Assembly: GCA_964537555.1 (NCBI GenBank)
Contig: CAZIAD010000033.1
Location: 1-36,803, forward strand
Direction of reading: 5' to 3'
Length of the DNA stretch: 36,803 nt
Origin: CAYRWR01 sp964537555
GTDB lineage: Bacteria > Spirochaetota > Brevinematia > Brevinematales > CAYRWR01
Each line of letters begins with the position of its first letter. Positions within the stretch are counted from its first letter, which is position 1. Under the pieces are notes generated by a model. It worked only from the letters and a program-made list of their open reading frames with translations, was not told the origin of the DNA and searched no databases. The position numbers and the translations under genes are program-made. Below, piece by piece: positions 15,361-24,207 of this stretch.

Positions 15361-17264
15361 TTATGGATGATCTTCAGCACATTAGGCTGGATAGCAATCA
15401 GTTCGATCCTTTCATTTCCACGAGGGCCGGAATAGGCAAAATGAATCCTTTTTAACTCTGTGGTATTATTTCTGGAAACTGTGATGGAAAGATAATCCTT
15501 CCCCTTGCGCTGACTTTCTGTGGATTCGGGCAGGGGCATCTGGGTGAAGCCTAAAGCAGCTTTGATAATCACCGACATTTCCTGCATATTAGGGCCCAGT
15601 ATGGTGTAAGTAGATTCTGAGGAGTTATACTTGTATTCAGTTTCCCGGACAGCCGCATAGTGGAACACTTCCCTTTTCTTTAACTGGAACAGAGAAGCCG
15701 TATTGATACGACCCATCTTTAAGTCAAAGTATTGCTTGAAACCCATTCCTTCCAGGGGAGCGGGTAATTTACTGAGATAAGGGGTGAAAAGGAAACCCTT
15801 GCTGCCATGATACATGACCTCTATCCAGTGACCATACAGGCCGTCTGCTTCGATGACGGTTTTTTTAGAGGGTGATGTCTGTACAATGACCGTTTCTCCA
15901 TAGGGGATTTGATAGATAGTCTTCGATTCCAGGTTTGCCTCTTTTTTCAGGTCCAGGCCGGGATCTGCCAGGATAGTCAACACATCATCTTTTTTAAAAG
16001 GGCGACGGATATCATGAGTATCCTGCCAGATAGTCTGTCCCTGGCTGTTAATATATTGCTTGGTATAGATCGTCTTGTCCCGGGTCAGGACTAACGCCAG
16101 GCCATCATTGAAGTCAGAAGCCCCCAGATAATCACCATTTAACACGATCTTGCCATTGCTATTCATAAAGGCAAAGCGTTTCCTGAACTCTATACGGGCC
16201 AGGCCTTCACTAAAAGGGTATATCCAATCCAGATTGGTGTATATATGATAATTTCCATTGATGTACGCCAGTCCGGGCTGCTCAGACTTCCAGACGACTG
16301 CGGTGCCTTTTTGAAAGGAACTGATTCGGTCGAACATGGGTTCCAGGATGATCTGCCCGGTCTTGTTTATGAGCCCCCATTTTCCGCCTCGGTATTCATT
16401 ATCTGATGAGTAGGCGCCTTTGTTTACCCAGGCTACTCCTCCATTGAAATCCAGGGCATAACTGAAATCAGCATTGATCACCGGTACTCCGGCTTTATTC
16501 ATATAGCCCCAGTAATAGCCTGATTTAAACCGGGCCAGTTCTTCATGATAGTCCCCCAGATCCGAATAATAAAGATTGGTCAGAGGCTGGCCTTTATGGT
16601 CCATAAAGGTCCAGGCACTGCTGTCTTCAAAGATCACTGGGGCCCGATAAGACAGAAAGGGGCGCGCCTGTTTATATACAGGCTCAAAATAATAATTGCC
16701 CTTCTTATCAATATAGCCGTAACGTTCCACCGGGTAATAGGAATTGGTGGGGGTATATTTTACCTTGACTACCGCCAGGCCGTCCCTGAAATCAGTAGCC
16801 CACAAAAAATTTGTATTGATTACCAGAATTCCATTTCCATTGATATAACCATATCGGTTATTTAGCCTGACCAGGGCCCTCTCATCATGAAAATCACTGA
16901 CTTCGTCGAACTGGGCTTCTGTTATGATTTTTCCGGACTGATTGATAAAGGTCCACTTATCCTGGTATTCGATCCTGCAAAATCCATTGATGAATGCACC
17001 TGCCGTCTGAAATTTAGGATGGAACAACAATCTGCCGTCACTGTTTACATAGCCGTATTCCTTCTGCCCATTTTTCAGCATCATGATGCGGCCCATTTTA
17101 TTTTCCATGGGAAAGGCAAAGTCATACTCAGGGGAAGTCACAATTTTAGCTAATTCATTTATATAACCCCATTTACCATTTACATGGATGGGGTACAGAC
17201 TTTCCGCCTGGACGGGTCGGGATAGTGCAAGCATCAGGGGAAAAAGAATGATATATCTTTTCAT
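15348..17264 (-). CDS. Exported WG-repeat protein with SH3-like domain
   Basis: A 638-residue protein starting with a signal peptide (MKRYIILFPLMLALSRPVQA). About ten WG-type beta repeats follow (about 31-415), each built on W/Y-G-Y-I/M-N plus a G and ending in a DF.DG or similar turn. An SH3-like domain is at about 425-497 (ILADPGLDLK through FLFTPYLSKL), then a C-terminal beta-rich region. SH3 domains of this type often bind cell wall; WG repeats are of unknown function. The frame stays open to 17555 but would run through folA, so I use the ATG at 17264, which has GAGAGG close by. It lies 58 bp after folA. Confidence 0.85.
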   Translation of the reverse strand: MKRYIILFPLMLALSRPVQAESLYPIHVNGKWGYINELAKIVTSPEYDFAFPMENKMGRIMMLKNGQKEYGYVNSDGRLLFHPKFQTAGAFINGFCRIEYQDKWTFINQSGKIITEAQFDEVSDFHDERALVRLNNRYGYINGNGILVINTNFLWATDFRDGLAVVKVKYTPTNSYYPVERYGYIDKKGNYYFEPVYKQARPFLSYRAPVIFEDSSAWTFMDHKGQPLTNLYYSDLGDYHEELARFKSGYYWGYMNKAGVPVINADFSYALDFNGGVAWVNKGAYSSDNEYRGGKWGLINKTGQIILEPMFDRISSFQKGTAVVWKSEQPGLAYINGNYHIYTNLDWIYPFSEGLARIEFRKRFAFMNSNGKIVLNGDYLGASDFNDGLALVLTRDKTIYTKQYINSQGQTIWQDTHDIRRPFKKDDVLTILADPGLDLKKEANLESKTIYQIPYGETVIVQTSPSKKTVIEADGLYGHWIEVMYHGSKGFLFTPYLSKLPAPLEGMGFKQYFDLKMGRINTASLFQLKKREVFHYAAVRETEYKYNSSESTYTILGPNMQEMSVIIKAALGFTQMPLPESTESQRKGKDYLSITVSRNNTTELKRIHFAYSGPRGNERIELIAIQPNVLKIIHNYSF

Positions 17265-17322
17265 AGGCCTCTCATTTAAGGCATATATTTTAGAGGGATT
17301 CACTAAAAATGGCAAATAGAAT

Positions 17323-17808
17323 CTAAGTTCTGCATAAGGTGTATAGGGTAAAGGAAGGATATTGCTTATAAGATGGGTAGTACACTTCTGACAATGTCTT
17401 CCAGCTGTAGTCATGATGATCCGGCCAGAACACATCGGCTGGACCGTTATAATCAAAGATGCTGAGATAAAGGAACTGGCAAAGTGGGAATGTCTGCTTA
17501 TAGAGCGTACTTCCCCCAATGATAAAGCATTTTTCACATCCCAGTGAACGGGCATGGTCTAATGCGGCCTCCAGTGATTCCTTGTGGATGAATCCCGGTC
17601 GATGCAGCTTTTCCTGTGATAAAAATATATTGGTCCTTCCCGGTAAAGCATGAGGTAAAGACTCCATAGTGTTTCTACCCATGATCAGAGCGTGGCCCAT
17701 TGTGATTTTTTTAAAATGGCCTAAGTCTTCAGGATGCCTGAAGGGTATCTTACCTAAAAAGCCTAACTGACCGGATCGGCCTATAGCGGCTATCTGACAT
17801 ATTTCCAT
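17323..17808 (-). CDS. folA: Dihydrofolate reductase
   Basis: FolA reduces dihydrofolate to tetrahydrofolate with NADPH. Normal length (161 aa). Recognisable motifs are the N-terminal AAIGRSGQLG loop, the catalytic acid Asp28 in HPEDLGHFK, NADPH-binding IMGRNTMESLP and GRTNIFLS, and FIIGGSTLY. The usual LPW before the acid is IPF here: Phe23 replaces the conserved Trp. No thymidylate synthase gene is nearby. It may be cotranscribed with the WG-repeat gene downstream. Confidence 0.93.
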   Translation of the reverse strand: MEICQIAAIGRSGQLGFLGKIPFRHPEDLGHFKKITMGHALIMGRNTMESLPHALPGRTNIFLSQEKLHRPGFIHKESLEAALDHARSLGCEKCFIIGGSTLYKQTFPLCQFLYLSIFDYNGPADVFWPDHHDYSWKTLSEVYYPSYKQYPSFTLYTLCRT

Positions 17809-17851
17809 GATTAATCCTCATATTATTTTAATTTAAGGCCCTCGAAACAGC

Positions 17852-17877
17852 AAAAAAAAGCCTCCCCGAAGGGAGGC
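17852..17877 (-). terminator. Intrinsic terminator with UUCG loop after the starch-binding lipoprotein gene
   Basis: GCCTCCC (17860-17866) and GGGAGGC (17871-17877) enclose CGAA, which reads as a C-UUCG-G tetraloop in the minus-strand RNA. Eight A residues at 17852-17859 give the U-tract. It lies 21 bp past the stop of the gene ending at 17899. Confidence 0.93.
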
Positions 17878-17898
17878 GTTTTAGTGTATATATATACT

Positions 17899-19008
17899 TT
17901 ATTCGTGGGGGTTGATGTCCAGATTCCAGTTCTTACCGAAATTGTTATCCCACTTACCATTTCCGTCAGTAAATACTGCATTAAGGATGTCAGAGTCTTC
18001 ATTTACATTGACGATAGCGTTCCACTGTCCGGCATAATTGTAAGTCATGTCAGTAGTATTGACTTCCTGCCAGCCATCTATGCCGTAATGGGCCTTGACA
18101 GGGTTAAGGGATCCCCCTGCGTAATAAATACTGATCTGTTTCCGGCCATTCCAGTGAGAGCTGACCTGTGCATTGACCAGGGGACGGATGGAGCTATGAT
18201 AATCCTGCCCCATATTGTTATCCCAACGGCCATTACCATGTACGGCCACATCTACGTAGTTAGCCCACCAGGGTACGTCGACAGTGGCATAATTGTAATC
18301 GGCAGGCTGAGCGTATTTATGGATGGGCCAGTTATCATAAGAGCTTCCGTAATCAGCTGTATTGGCCCAGTTATTCCAGCCCAGGTGGAAATAGGTGTCA
18401 CTTCCGGAACTGGGGCCGGAGTAGGAGATAGTCAACTTTCCATCTTTGAGGGTATAGGACAGAATGGAGTCAAATATCCGGGCGGCGAAAGGTTTGCCCC
18501 TGTCATCCACTACCGTTCCATCAGCAGAGACTATCTTAAAATAAAAAATGGTAGCATGATCCAGCTGGATGAAAGTGACATAGTTTCCATAGGTGCTCTG
18601 AGAAAGAGGTGCAGTGTAATTCAATCCCTGTTCGGCATAACCATAATGAACGGTCCAGGTTCCGGTCAGTCCTCCATTTCCCTTGTAAAGAGAGATAGCG
18701 AGCTTTTTGCCTTTTACCAGTCTCTGGTCATGCAGAGGGCCGTAAATATGCACATCCAGAAGCCCGTTTACAGGCCCGATATTTCCCTGTTCCGCAGCAT
18801 CAGCTTCTACAACAGGTGCTGTATCCAGGATACCAAACAGAGACAGCTCTTCCGGGCTCATGTAGGGAATCGAATTATCGACTGCGGTATTACCTGTGAA
18901 ATGGTAACCCAGCGCCTGAGGGGATTCCGGAGCCGATGATTCGTCACTTAACGAACAGGCATTTACAAAAATCAACAGTACCATTACAATAAACATATTT
19001 TTCTTCAT
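17899..19008 (-). CDS. Lipoprotein with tandem CBM25/53-like starch-binding modules
   Basis: The lipoprotein signal ends in VNAC (Cys18). About 75 residues later come three repeated beta-sandwich units. The last two share the signature of starch-binding CBM25/CBM53: a YY.G or YSG strand, H-Y-G/H-L-G..W, and GNGKWDNNFGKNW or GNGRWDNNMGQDY. The first unit is more divergent. There is no catalytic domain, so it probably holds alpha-glucan at the cell surface. GGAGG 6 bp before the ATG at 19008 fixes the start; the frame to 19068 is an unlikely extension. A terminator follows. No amylase is nearby. Confidence 0.8.
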   Translation of the reverse strand: MKKNMFIVMVLLIFVNACSLSDESSAPESPQALGYHFTGNTAVDNSIPYMSPEELSLFGILDTAPVVEADAAEQGNIGPVNGLLDVHIYGPLHDQRLVKGKKLAISLYKGNGGLTGTWTVHYGYAEQGLNYTAPLSQSTYGNYVTFIQLDHATIFYFKIVSADGTVVDDRGKPFAARIFDSILSYTLKDGKLTISYSGPSSGSDTYFHLGWNNWANTADYGSSYDNWPIHKYAQPADYNYATVDVPWWANYVDVAVHGNGRWDNNMGQDYHSSIRPLVNAQVSSHWNGRKQISIYYAGGSLNPVKAHYGIDGWQEVNTTDMTYNYAGQWNAIVNVNEDSDILNAVFTDGNGKWDNNFGKNWNLDINPHE

Positions 19009-19162
19009 TAATATCCTCCTTATTGAATAATATAAATGCCACAAGAACATAAAAAGTGCAAAATGCATTTATATGGTGCATATATATTATTTTCTGAAAG
19101 TTTTTTTGTCAAATTTTTTCTGAAATAATTTCGAAATACTGTAAATTTAGGTGTTTTCAGTG

Positions 19163-19168
19163 TATAAT
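19163..19168 (+). promoter_or_regulatory. Possible -10 element upstream of murB
   Basis: A perfect TATAAT 29 bp before the TTG start of murB, in the AT-rich divergent region 19009-19196. The matching -35 position reads TGTAAA, which is weak. Confidence 0.4.
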
Positions 19169-19196
19169 ATTTGCCGTAGCAATAAGGAGTAAGTGA

Positions 19197-20111
19197 TTGG
19201 ATAAGCAAAGTCTTTACCTGAATATAACACAGATCGCTGGGCAGGAAAATGTGATACTGGATGAACCATTGAAGAATTATACTTCCATGAAAGTAGGTGG
19301 CCCCTGTGATATCCTGGTAAAGCCGGCAGACCTGGATCAGCTCCGCAAAATCTATCAATTATGCAGATCCGAAAATTACCCTGTCTTTTTTATGGGAAAT
19401 GGAACCAACCTGGTGGTGAGAGATAAAGGGATACAGGCTGTAGTCATATTGTCCCATCCCCATCTCCAAAAGATTGAGAAGAGGGATAGTATTATAACAG
19501 CTGAATGTGGCATCCTTCTGAAAGACCTGGCCCATTTTGCCCTGTCACATTCTTTGTCCGGCCTGGAGTTTGCGGCGGGCATACCCGGCACCCTGGGTGG
19601 GGCAGTGATCATGAATGCGGGGGCTTATGGCGGGGAGATGAAGGATGTGGTCACACGCACCTGGTATTTGGACCGGGATGGTGAGGTAAAGGTCTTGAGT
19701 GGACCGGAACATCAATTTGCGTATCGTAAAAGCTATATCTCTGAACAAAAAGGACTGGTTCTGAGATCCGAGATGAAGCTAAGGCCCGGCACTCCTGCTG
19801 AAATACAAGCAATAATGAATGATCTTCAGCAAAAAAGAGAAGACAAGCAGCCCCTGGATATGCCCAGCGCCGGATCTGTATTTAAAAGGCCGGAAGGGCA
19901 CTTCACGGGAAAACTGATTCAGGATTGCGGCCTTAAAGGTTACTCTATTGGAGGGGCCCAGGTATCGGTGAAACATTCAGGCTTTATAGTAAATACGGGT
20001 AATGCCAGCGCCCGGGACATTATTGACCTTATTCAATACATCCAGGATACCGTTTTCGATAATTTTGGAGTAAGACTGGAGACGGAAGTAAGGGTAGTGG
20101 GTGATGAATAA
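19197..20111 (+). CDS. murB: UDP-N-acetylenolpyruvoylglucosamine reductase
   Basis: MurB reduces the enolpyruvyl group to make UDP-MurNAc for peptidoglycan. FAD-binding motifs are visible: FFMGNGTNLVV (about 64-74) and AAGIPGTLGGAVIMNAGAYG (126-145). Catalytic residues by family comparison are Arg177 (YRKSY), Ser227 (PSAGSVFKRP) and Glu297 near the C-terminus. The size and the ending fit the short type II MurB. The TTG start is supported by AAGGAG 7 bp upstream. lnt follows with its own promoter. Confidence 0.95.
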   Translation: MDKQSLYLNITQIAGQENVILDEPLKNYTSMKVGGPCDILVKPADLDQLRKIYQLCRSENYPVFFMGNGTNLVVRDKGIQAVVILSHPHLQKIEKRDSIITAECGILLKDLAHFALSHSLSGLEFAAGIPGTLGGAVIMNAGAYGGEMKDVVTRTWYLDRDGEVKVLSGPEHQFAYRKSYISEQKGLVLRSEMKLRPGTPAEIQAIMNDLQQKREDKQPLDMPSAGSVFKRPEGHFTGKLIQDCGLKGYSIGGAQVSVKHSGFIVNTGNASARDIIDLIQYIQDTVFDNFGVRLETEVRVVGDE

Positions 20112-20136
20112 AGGCGTCTCTATTAGCCCAAATCTA

Positions 20137-20165
20137 TTGAGAAAAAGCAGTATTCAGGCTATAAT
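20137..20165 (+). promoter_or_regulatory. Promoter of the lnt-hisZ-purA operon
   Basis: TTGAGA (20137-20142), a 17-bp spacer, and a perfect TATAAT (20160-20165). GAGGAGG (20177-20183) and the TTG start at 20188 follow closely, so the leader would be only about 15 nt. Confidence 0.75.
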
Positions 20166-20187
20166 AACCGGTTGCTGAGGAGGTACT

Positions 20188-21789
20188 TTGTCTCATTATT
20201 TTCAGAAGCATAAAAGACTGCGGGATAATCTGATCTGGCTGGCATGGGCCGTGCTCTATGCCTGTGTCTATCCGGTTTACAACCTTCCTTTTATGATATG
20301 GATAATCTTCATCCCGGTCCTGATCTATGCCTATGATCAGCCGCTTCACCGCACCTTGAGACTGGCCTTTTTTTATAGTATGGTCTACTGGCTTATGACT
20401 TTATTCTGGTTGATCGCCTTTCATGAAGTAAGTATGCCCTTTATCACTCCCATTTATTCTTTATATAATGCTCTGGGCTTTTTCCTGATCATAGTCTTGT
20501 CTAAAAGATATAAAAAGATACGATTCCTTTTTTTACCCCTGGTCTGGGTCTCACTGGAAATCCTGCGTTCCAGTGGATACCTGGGCTTTAAATGGAACCT
20601 GGTGGGTGATGCCTTATGGAAGACTCCTGTGCTGATGCAGACGGCTGATATATGGGGTGTTTACGGACTATCCTTTATAGTACTGCTGGTCAATTCAGTA
20701 TTAGCCGAATTTGTCCATAGCTGGATAGAAAAAGGGAATGTATTAAAGGCCTTAAAACGAAATAAAGTGGCATTATCAGTCACTACAGGGCTTATGAGTT
20801 TTGTACTTATATATGGAGTGATACAATATAATAGGTATTCCCGTATAACTATTGACTCCCCACAGGAGAAGATCGCACTTTTACAACCCAATCAGCCTTC
20901 ATTTGACCGTGACTGGCTTAAGGAGCAGTGGATCAATTATTATGACATGTGGGACCTGCATGCTGAGGCCAGTCTGGAAGATCCGGACATGATAGTGTGG
21001 TCTGAGGTCATGTTTAAGAGCTTTTTACTTACTTTTGCCCAGTATAATGAAAATCATCCCTATAGAAAATTTGCAGACAGAGTACTGGCCTTTCCTACAG
21101 AGTTTAATGTACCTGTACTGATGACCTTTCCCTTAGCCCAAACCAAAGACAGGAAAAGGGAGTACTTTAATACGGTTAGTTTCATTCAGCCGGGCCAAAA
21201 AAGCGGCCCCCTTTTTTCAAAGATCCATCTGACTCCTTTTGGAGAATGGTTTCCACTCTATCAATACATACCTTTTGTTAATAAGATGATGGAGAAGCTG
21301 GGTGCAGGGGCCTATACCCCGGCCAAAGATTTCGTGATTTTTAGTAGTAAAAAGGCAAAATTTGCTTCTATGATATGTTTTGAAGATGTGTTTGGATTGA
21401 TGGCCCGTAAATATGTGCGGAGGGGTGTAAATTATTTCGTGAACTCCACCAATGACGGATGGGCCTATCGCTGGAGTGTGGGCAGTGATTTTCCTTTGTG
21501 GCAGCATATCTCGGATGTGGTCGGGGTAGCTGTCTCTGTACGCCGGCCCATAGCCAGGGCGGTAAATACCGGAGTAAGCGGCTTTGTTGATGCCAGTGGT
21601 GATATCAGGGTATCATCAATACCTATCTATCAAAGAGGGGTATATGTCGATAATATCGCCGTCATAGATGAAAATATACACACTATTTATGTTAGATTTG
21701 GTTTCTTGTTTCCCTATTTAGTACTGATCGTACTTCTGGGTTTTGTAGTACACTGGACATTTAGTGCAGAGCGTCAGGAAAATTATTAA
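20188..21789 (+). CDS. lnt: Apolipoprotein N-acyltransferase
   Basis: Lnt adds the third acyl chain to the N-terminal cysteine of lipoproteins in the inner membrane. The 533-residue protein has about six N-terminal membrane helices and a final one at about 508-525. Between them is a nitrilase-type domain with the Glu-Lys-Cys triad: Glu273 (VWSEVMF), Lys345 (SKIHLTPFGEW) and Cys397 (MICFED). NSTNDGW is also typical. It fits the several lipoproteins of this window. The start is TTG with GAGGAGG 4 bp ahead. The hisZ gene starts 13 bp after its stop. Confidence 0.93.
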   Translation: MSHYFQKHKRLRDNLIWLAWAVLYACVYPVYNLPFMIWIIFIPVLIYAYDQPLHRTLRLAFFYSMVYWLMTLFWLIAFHEVSMPFITPIYSLYNALGFFLIIVLSKRYKKIRFLFLPLVWVSLEILRSSGYLGFKWNLVGDALWKTPVLMQTADIWGVYGLSFIVLLVNSVLAEFVHSWIEKGNVLKALKRNKVALSVTTGLMSFVLIYGVIQYNRYSRITIDSPQEKIALLQPNQPSFDRDWLKEQWINYYDMWDLHAEASLEDPDMIVWSEVMFKSFLLTFAQYNENHPYRKFADRVLAFPTEFNVPVLMTFPLAQTKDRKREYFNTVSFIQPGQKSGPLFSKIHLTPFGEWFPLYQYIPFVNKMMEKLGAGAYTPAKDFVIFSSKKAKFASMICFEDVFGLMARKYVRRGVNYFVNSTNDGWAYRWSVGSDFPLWQHISDVVGVAVSVRRPIARAVNTGVSGFVDASGDIRVSSIPIYQRGVYVDNIAVIDENIHTIYVRFGFLFPYLVLIVLLGFVVHWTFSAERQENY

Positions 21790-21802
21790 TAAAGAGGACT
21801 TT

Positions 21803-22798
21803 ATGAATCAGGATTATCTGAAATTTATGCTATATGAATCAGACGCTGACCCGGTCGGACTGCCTGAAGGTGTGACTTTTTTAAGTGACAGCAAAAATGA
21901 TGAGCTGGATGAACTGACTCAGAACATCTCAAACATATATAGAAAAAGTAACTTCAATAAAGTACTGCCCCCTATTTTTGAGTATTATGAGACTTTTGAA
22001 AAGGGCAGTGGCTCCAATATAGCCAGAAAAGCCTTTTCCTTTAAAGATAAGGATGGAAAGCTTCTGTCTCTGCGCTATGATATGACTACACCTATTGCCA
22101 GGATGGCAGCCATGAAGTATGATAAAGACAGGCTGCCCCTCAGATTTTACTATAGAGGTGATGTATTCCGGGAACAGGCTATACATGCCGGTAAACCCAG
22201 GCAGCTGCGCCAGGTAGGACTGGAGCTGATCGGGGATGATAGTATTGAGTCAGATGTGGAAGTGATCAACCTTCTGGGTAAATCTCTGGAAGTGCTGTCC
22301 CCAAAATACCGTATAGTCATGGGTGATATCAGGCTCTATCAGCATCTCATTAGTCAGCTAAAGCTGGATGAACCCCAGGAACAAGCTATACATGCTGCAT
22401 TTAACATAAAGGATAAAGTTTCGTTGGCAATCCTGCTCAAAGACATTGAGGGTATAGAAGAGTATAAAGCACTCTTACTAAAACTTCCTGATATAGTGGG
22501 AGACGAGTCTTTTGTACTGGAAGCTCTGGAGCCTTTTCAGGACCTGGGTATTAAGCATCACATGGAGAGACTGACGGAGATATTCAATGCCCTGGATAAA
22601 GATGTAAAAAAGAAGACAGTACTGGACCTGGGCATGATCAAAGACTTTTCCTATTATTCATCAACTACTCTGGAAGGATATATAGAAGGAGTGGGTTATC
22701 CTGTAGCTAATGGTGGCCGTTATGATGAATTGTTTCAGTCTTTTGGAAAAGATTTTCCAGCCATAGGTTTTGCACTGGATATTAGTTATTATTTATAA
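21803..22798 (+). CDS. hisZ: ATP phosphoribosyltransferase regulatory subunit HisZ (HisRS-like)
   Basis: HisZ is a catalytically inactive histidyl-tRNA synthetase paralog that regulates short HisG. The 331 residues cover a class II synthetase core: motif 2-like LPLRFYYRGDVFRE, RQVGLELIG, and GGRYDELF near the end. The C-terminal anticodon-binding domain of HisRS is absent, which argues for HisZ. The ATG at 21803 has AAAGAGGA upstream; the longer frame from 21764 overlaps lnt. No hisG is in the window; hisZ directly before purA is a common bacterial arrangement. The purA ATG is 10 bp after the stop. Confidence 0.85.
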   Translation: MNQDYLKFMLYESDADPVGLPEGVTFLSDSKNDELDELTQNISNIYRKSNFNKVLPPIFEYYETFEKGSGSNIARKAFSFKDKDGKLLSLRYDMTTPIARMAAMKYDKDRLPLRFYYRGDVFREQAIHAGKPRQLRQVGLELIGDDSIESDVEVINLLGKSLEVLSPKYRIVMGDIRLYQHLISQLKLDEPQEQAIHAAFNIKDKVSLAILLKDIEGIEEYKALLLKLPDIVGDESFVLEALEPFQDLGIKHHMERLTEIFNALDKDVKKKTVLDLGMIKDFSYYSSTTLEGYIEGVGYPVANGGRYDELFQSFGKDFPAIGFALDISYYL

Positions 22799-22808
22799 AG
22801 AGGGGAAT

Positions 22809-24074
22809 ATGACACGAGTAGTATTAGGTACCCAATGGGGAGATGAAGGTAAAGCAAAAGTCATCGATTATTTGGCTAAAGATTATAATTATGTAGTCCG
22901 TTTTCAGGGCGGGGCCAATGCCGGCCATACCGTGTATGTCGGACAGAAGAAATATGTATTTCACTTAGTCCCCTCAGGTATACTGAGACCTGATGTCACA
23001 GTAGTGGTAGGTAATGGGGTAGTGGTAGACCTGGAGGAATTTCTTTCAGAAGTAGCAATGGTCTCGGAAGATGTGGATACTACAGGCAGAGTTCTTTTGT
23101 CTTTAAGAGCTCATGTAGTGATGCCCTATCATAAGTTACTGGATGCCGCAAAAGAATCTATGACTAAAGAAAAGATTGGAACCACTCTCAGGGGGATCGG
23201 CCCGGCATATTCCGATAAAGTGAACCGGATCGGTATCAGAGTGGGGGATCTTTTTAGCGAACACCTTCGGGAAAAGATAGAAAACGCAGTGGGACAGCAT
23301 TATTACATGCTGGAAAACTATTATAAAATGAAAGATCTGCCTGGAGTGGATCAGATACTGGCCCAATTCAAGGATCTGGCCGAGAAGATACGGCCTTTTG
23401 TAGAACATACAGAGCGTATCTTAAGAGATGCCATGGCCAGCGGCAAACAAATACTTTTCGAAGGGGCCCAGGGCAGTCTCCTGGATGTGGATTTTGGAAC
23501 CTATCCCTATGTTACCTCTTCCAGTACCATTTCTGCCGGTGCATTATCAGGCAGTGGAATAGGCTATGTAGATAATCTCAAGATCACTGGTATAGTCAAG
23601 GCTTATACTACCAGAGTAGGTGAAGGCCCCTTTCCTACTGAGGATTTTGAGACAGCTGGAGAAAGACTGCGCAAGCAGGGTAATGAGGTAGGAGCTACTA
23701 CCGGAAGGTCCCGCAGATGCGGCTGGTTTGATGCGGTGATGACGGCCTATTCCATAGGTGCCAGCGGGGTCAATGAATTGTTTTTAACAAAGCTGGATGT
23801 TTTGGATGGAATGGACTTTTTAAAAGTGGGTATAGGTTATAAAAAAGGCAACCAGCTTTTGGATTACCCCCCTGTGTGTACCGAAGACCTGGAAAACATA
23901 GAAGTACTATATGAGACACTTCCGGGATGGAAGCAGAGTACCGCAGGCGTTAAAGAATGGGATAAGCTGCCTCAGGAAGCTAAACAGTATATAGAATTCC
24001 TGGAAGACAAGCTAAAGACCCCAGTACATTTTATTTCTACTGGAAAAGAGCGAGAGGAAGTGATCATCCGCTAG
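22809..24074 (+). CDS. purA: Adenylosuccinate synthetase
   Basis: PurA makes adenylosuccinate from IMP, aspartate and GTP, the first committed step to AMP. The 421 residues are full length. The catalytic Asp12 (QWGDEGK) and His40 (GGANAGHT) are present, as are TTLRGIGPAY, FEGAQGSLLD, TRVGEGPFPTE and TTGRSRRCGW. The GTP-binding loop reads GDEGKAK where most PurA have GDEGKGK. The start at 22809 is set by GAGGGG and the conserved N-terminus; the frame extends upstream into hisZ without support. Confidence 0.96.
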   Translation: MTRVVLGTQWGDEGKAKVIDYLAKDYNYVVRFQGGANAGHTVYVGQKKYVFHLVPSGILRPDVTVVVGNGVVVDLEEFLSEVAMVSEDVDTTGRVLLSLRAHVVMPYHKLLDAAKESMTKEKIGTTLRGIGPAYSDKVNRIGIRVGDLFSEHLREKIENAVGQHYYMLENYYKMKDLPGVDQILAQFKDLAEKIRPFVEHTERILRDAMASGKQILFEGAQGSLLDVDFGTYPYVTSSSTISAGALSGSGIGYVDNLKITGIVKAYTTRVGEGPFPTEDFETAGERLRKQGNEVGATTGRSRRCGWFDAVMTAYSIGASGVNELFLTKLDVLDGMDFLKVGIGYKKGNQLLDYPPVCTEDLENIEVLYETLPGWKQSTAGVKEWDKLPQEAKQYIEFLEDKLKTPVHFISTGKEREEVIIR

Positions 24075-24084
24075 GAAGTACCGG

Positions 24085-24128
24085 ATTGTGCGTTATGTGC
24101 AAAATTATATAAACCTGTAACGCACAAT
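24085..24128. repeat. 11-bp perfect inverted repeat between purA and the HD-GYP gene
   Basis: ATTGTGCGTTA at 24085-24095 and its exact complement TAACGCACAAT at 24118-24128, separated by 22 bp of AT-rich sequence. No T-tract follows, so it is not a normal intrinsic terminator. A smaller dyad, CAGTT-TT-AACTG, is at 24139-24150. It could be a protein-binding site or an RNA stem. Confidence 0.8.
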
Positions 24129-24207
24129 AAGCTTAAAGCAGTTTTAACTGATTAACCAGTAATAAGATAGCTCTAAAAATTTGTGCTTTATTGATTCGAG
24201 GTGATAT

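Noticed and set aside
17265..17555. 97-residue N-terminal extension of the WG-repeat protein
   Set aside because: It would overlap folA in another frame, and a good signal peptide begins at 17264.
17884..18939. A 351-codon plus-strand open frame opposite the starch-binding lipoprotein gene
   Set aside because: The minus strand has a lipobox, ribosome-binding site, CBM signatures and terminator. The plus-strand frame has no ribosome-binding site and starts inside the terminator region.
19029..19100. Short palindromes such as AAATGCATTT in the region between the CBM lipoprotein gene and murB
   Set aside because: Very AT-rich sequence gives such short dyads by chance; no repeated or extended pattern was seen.
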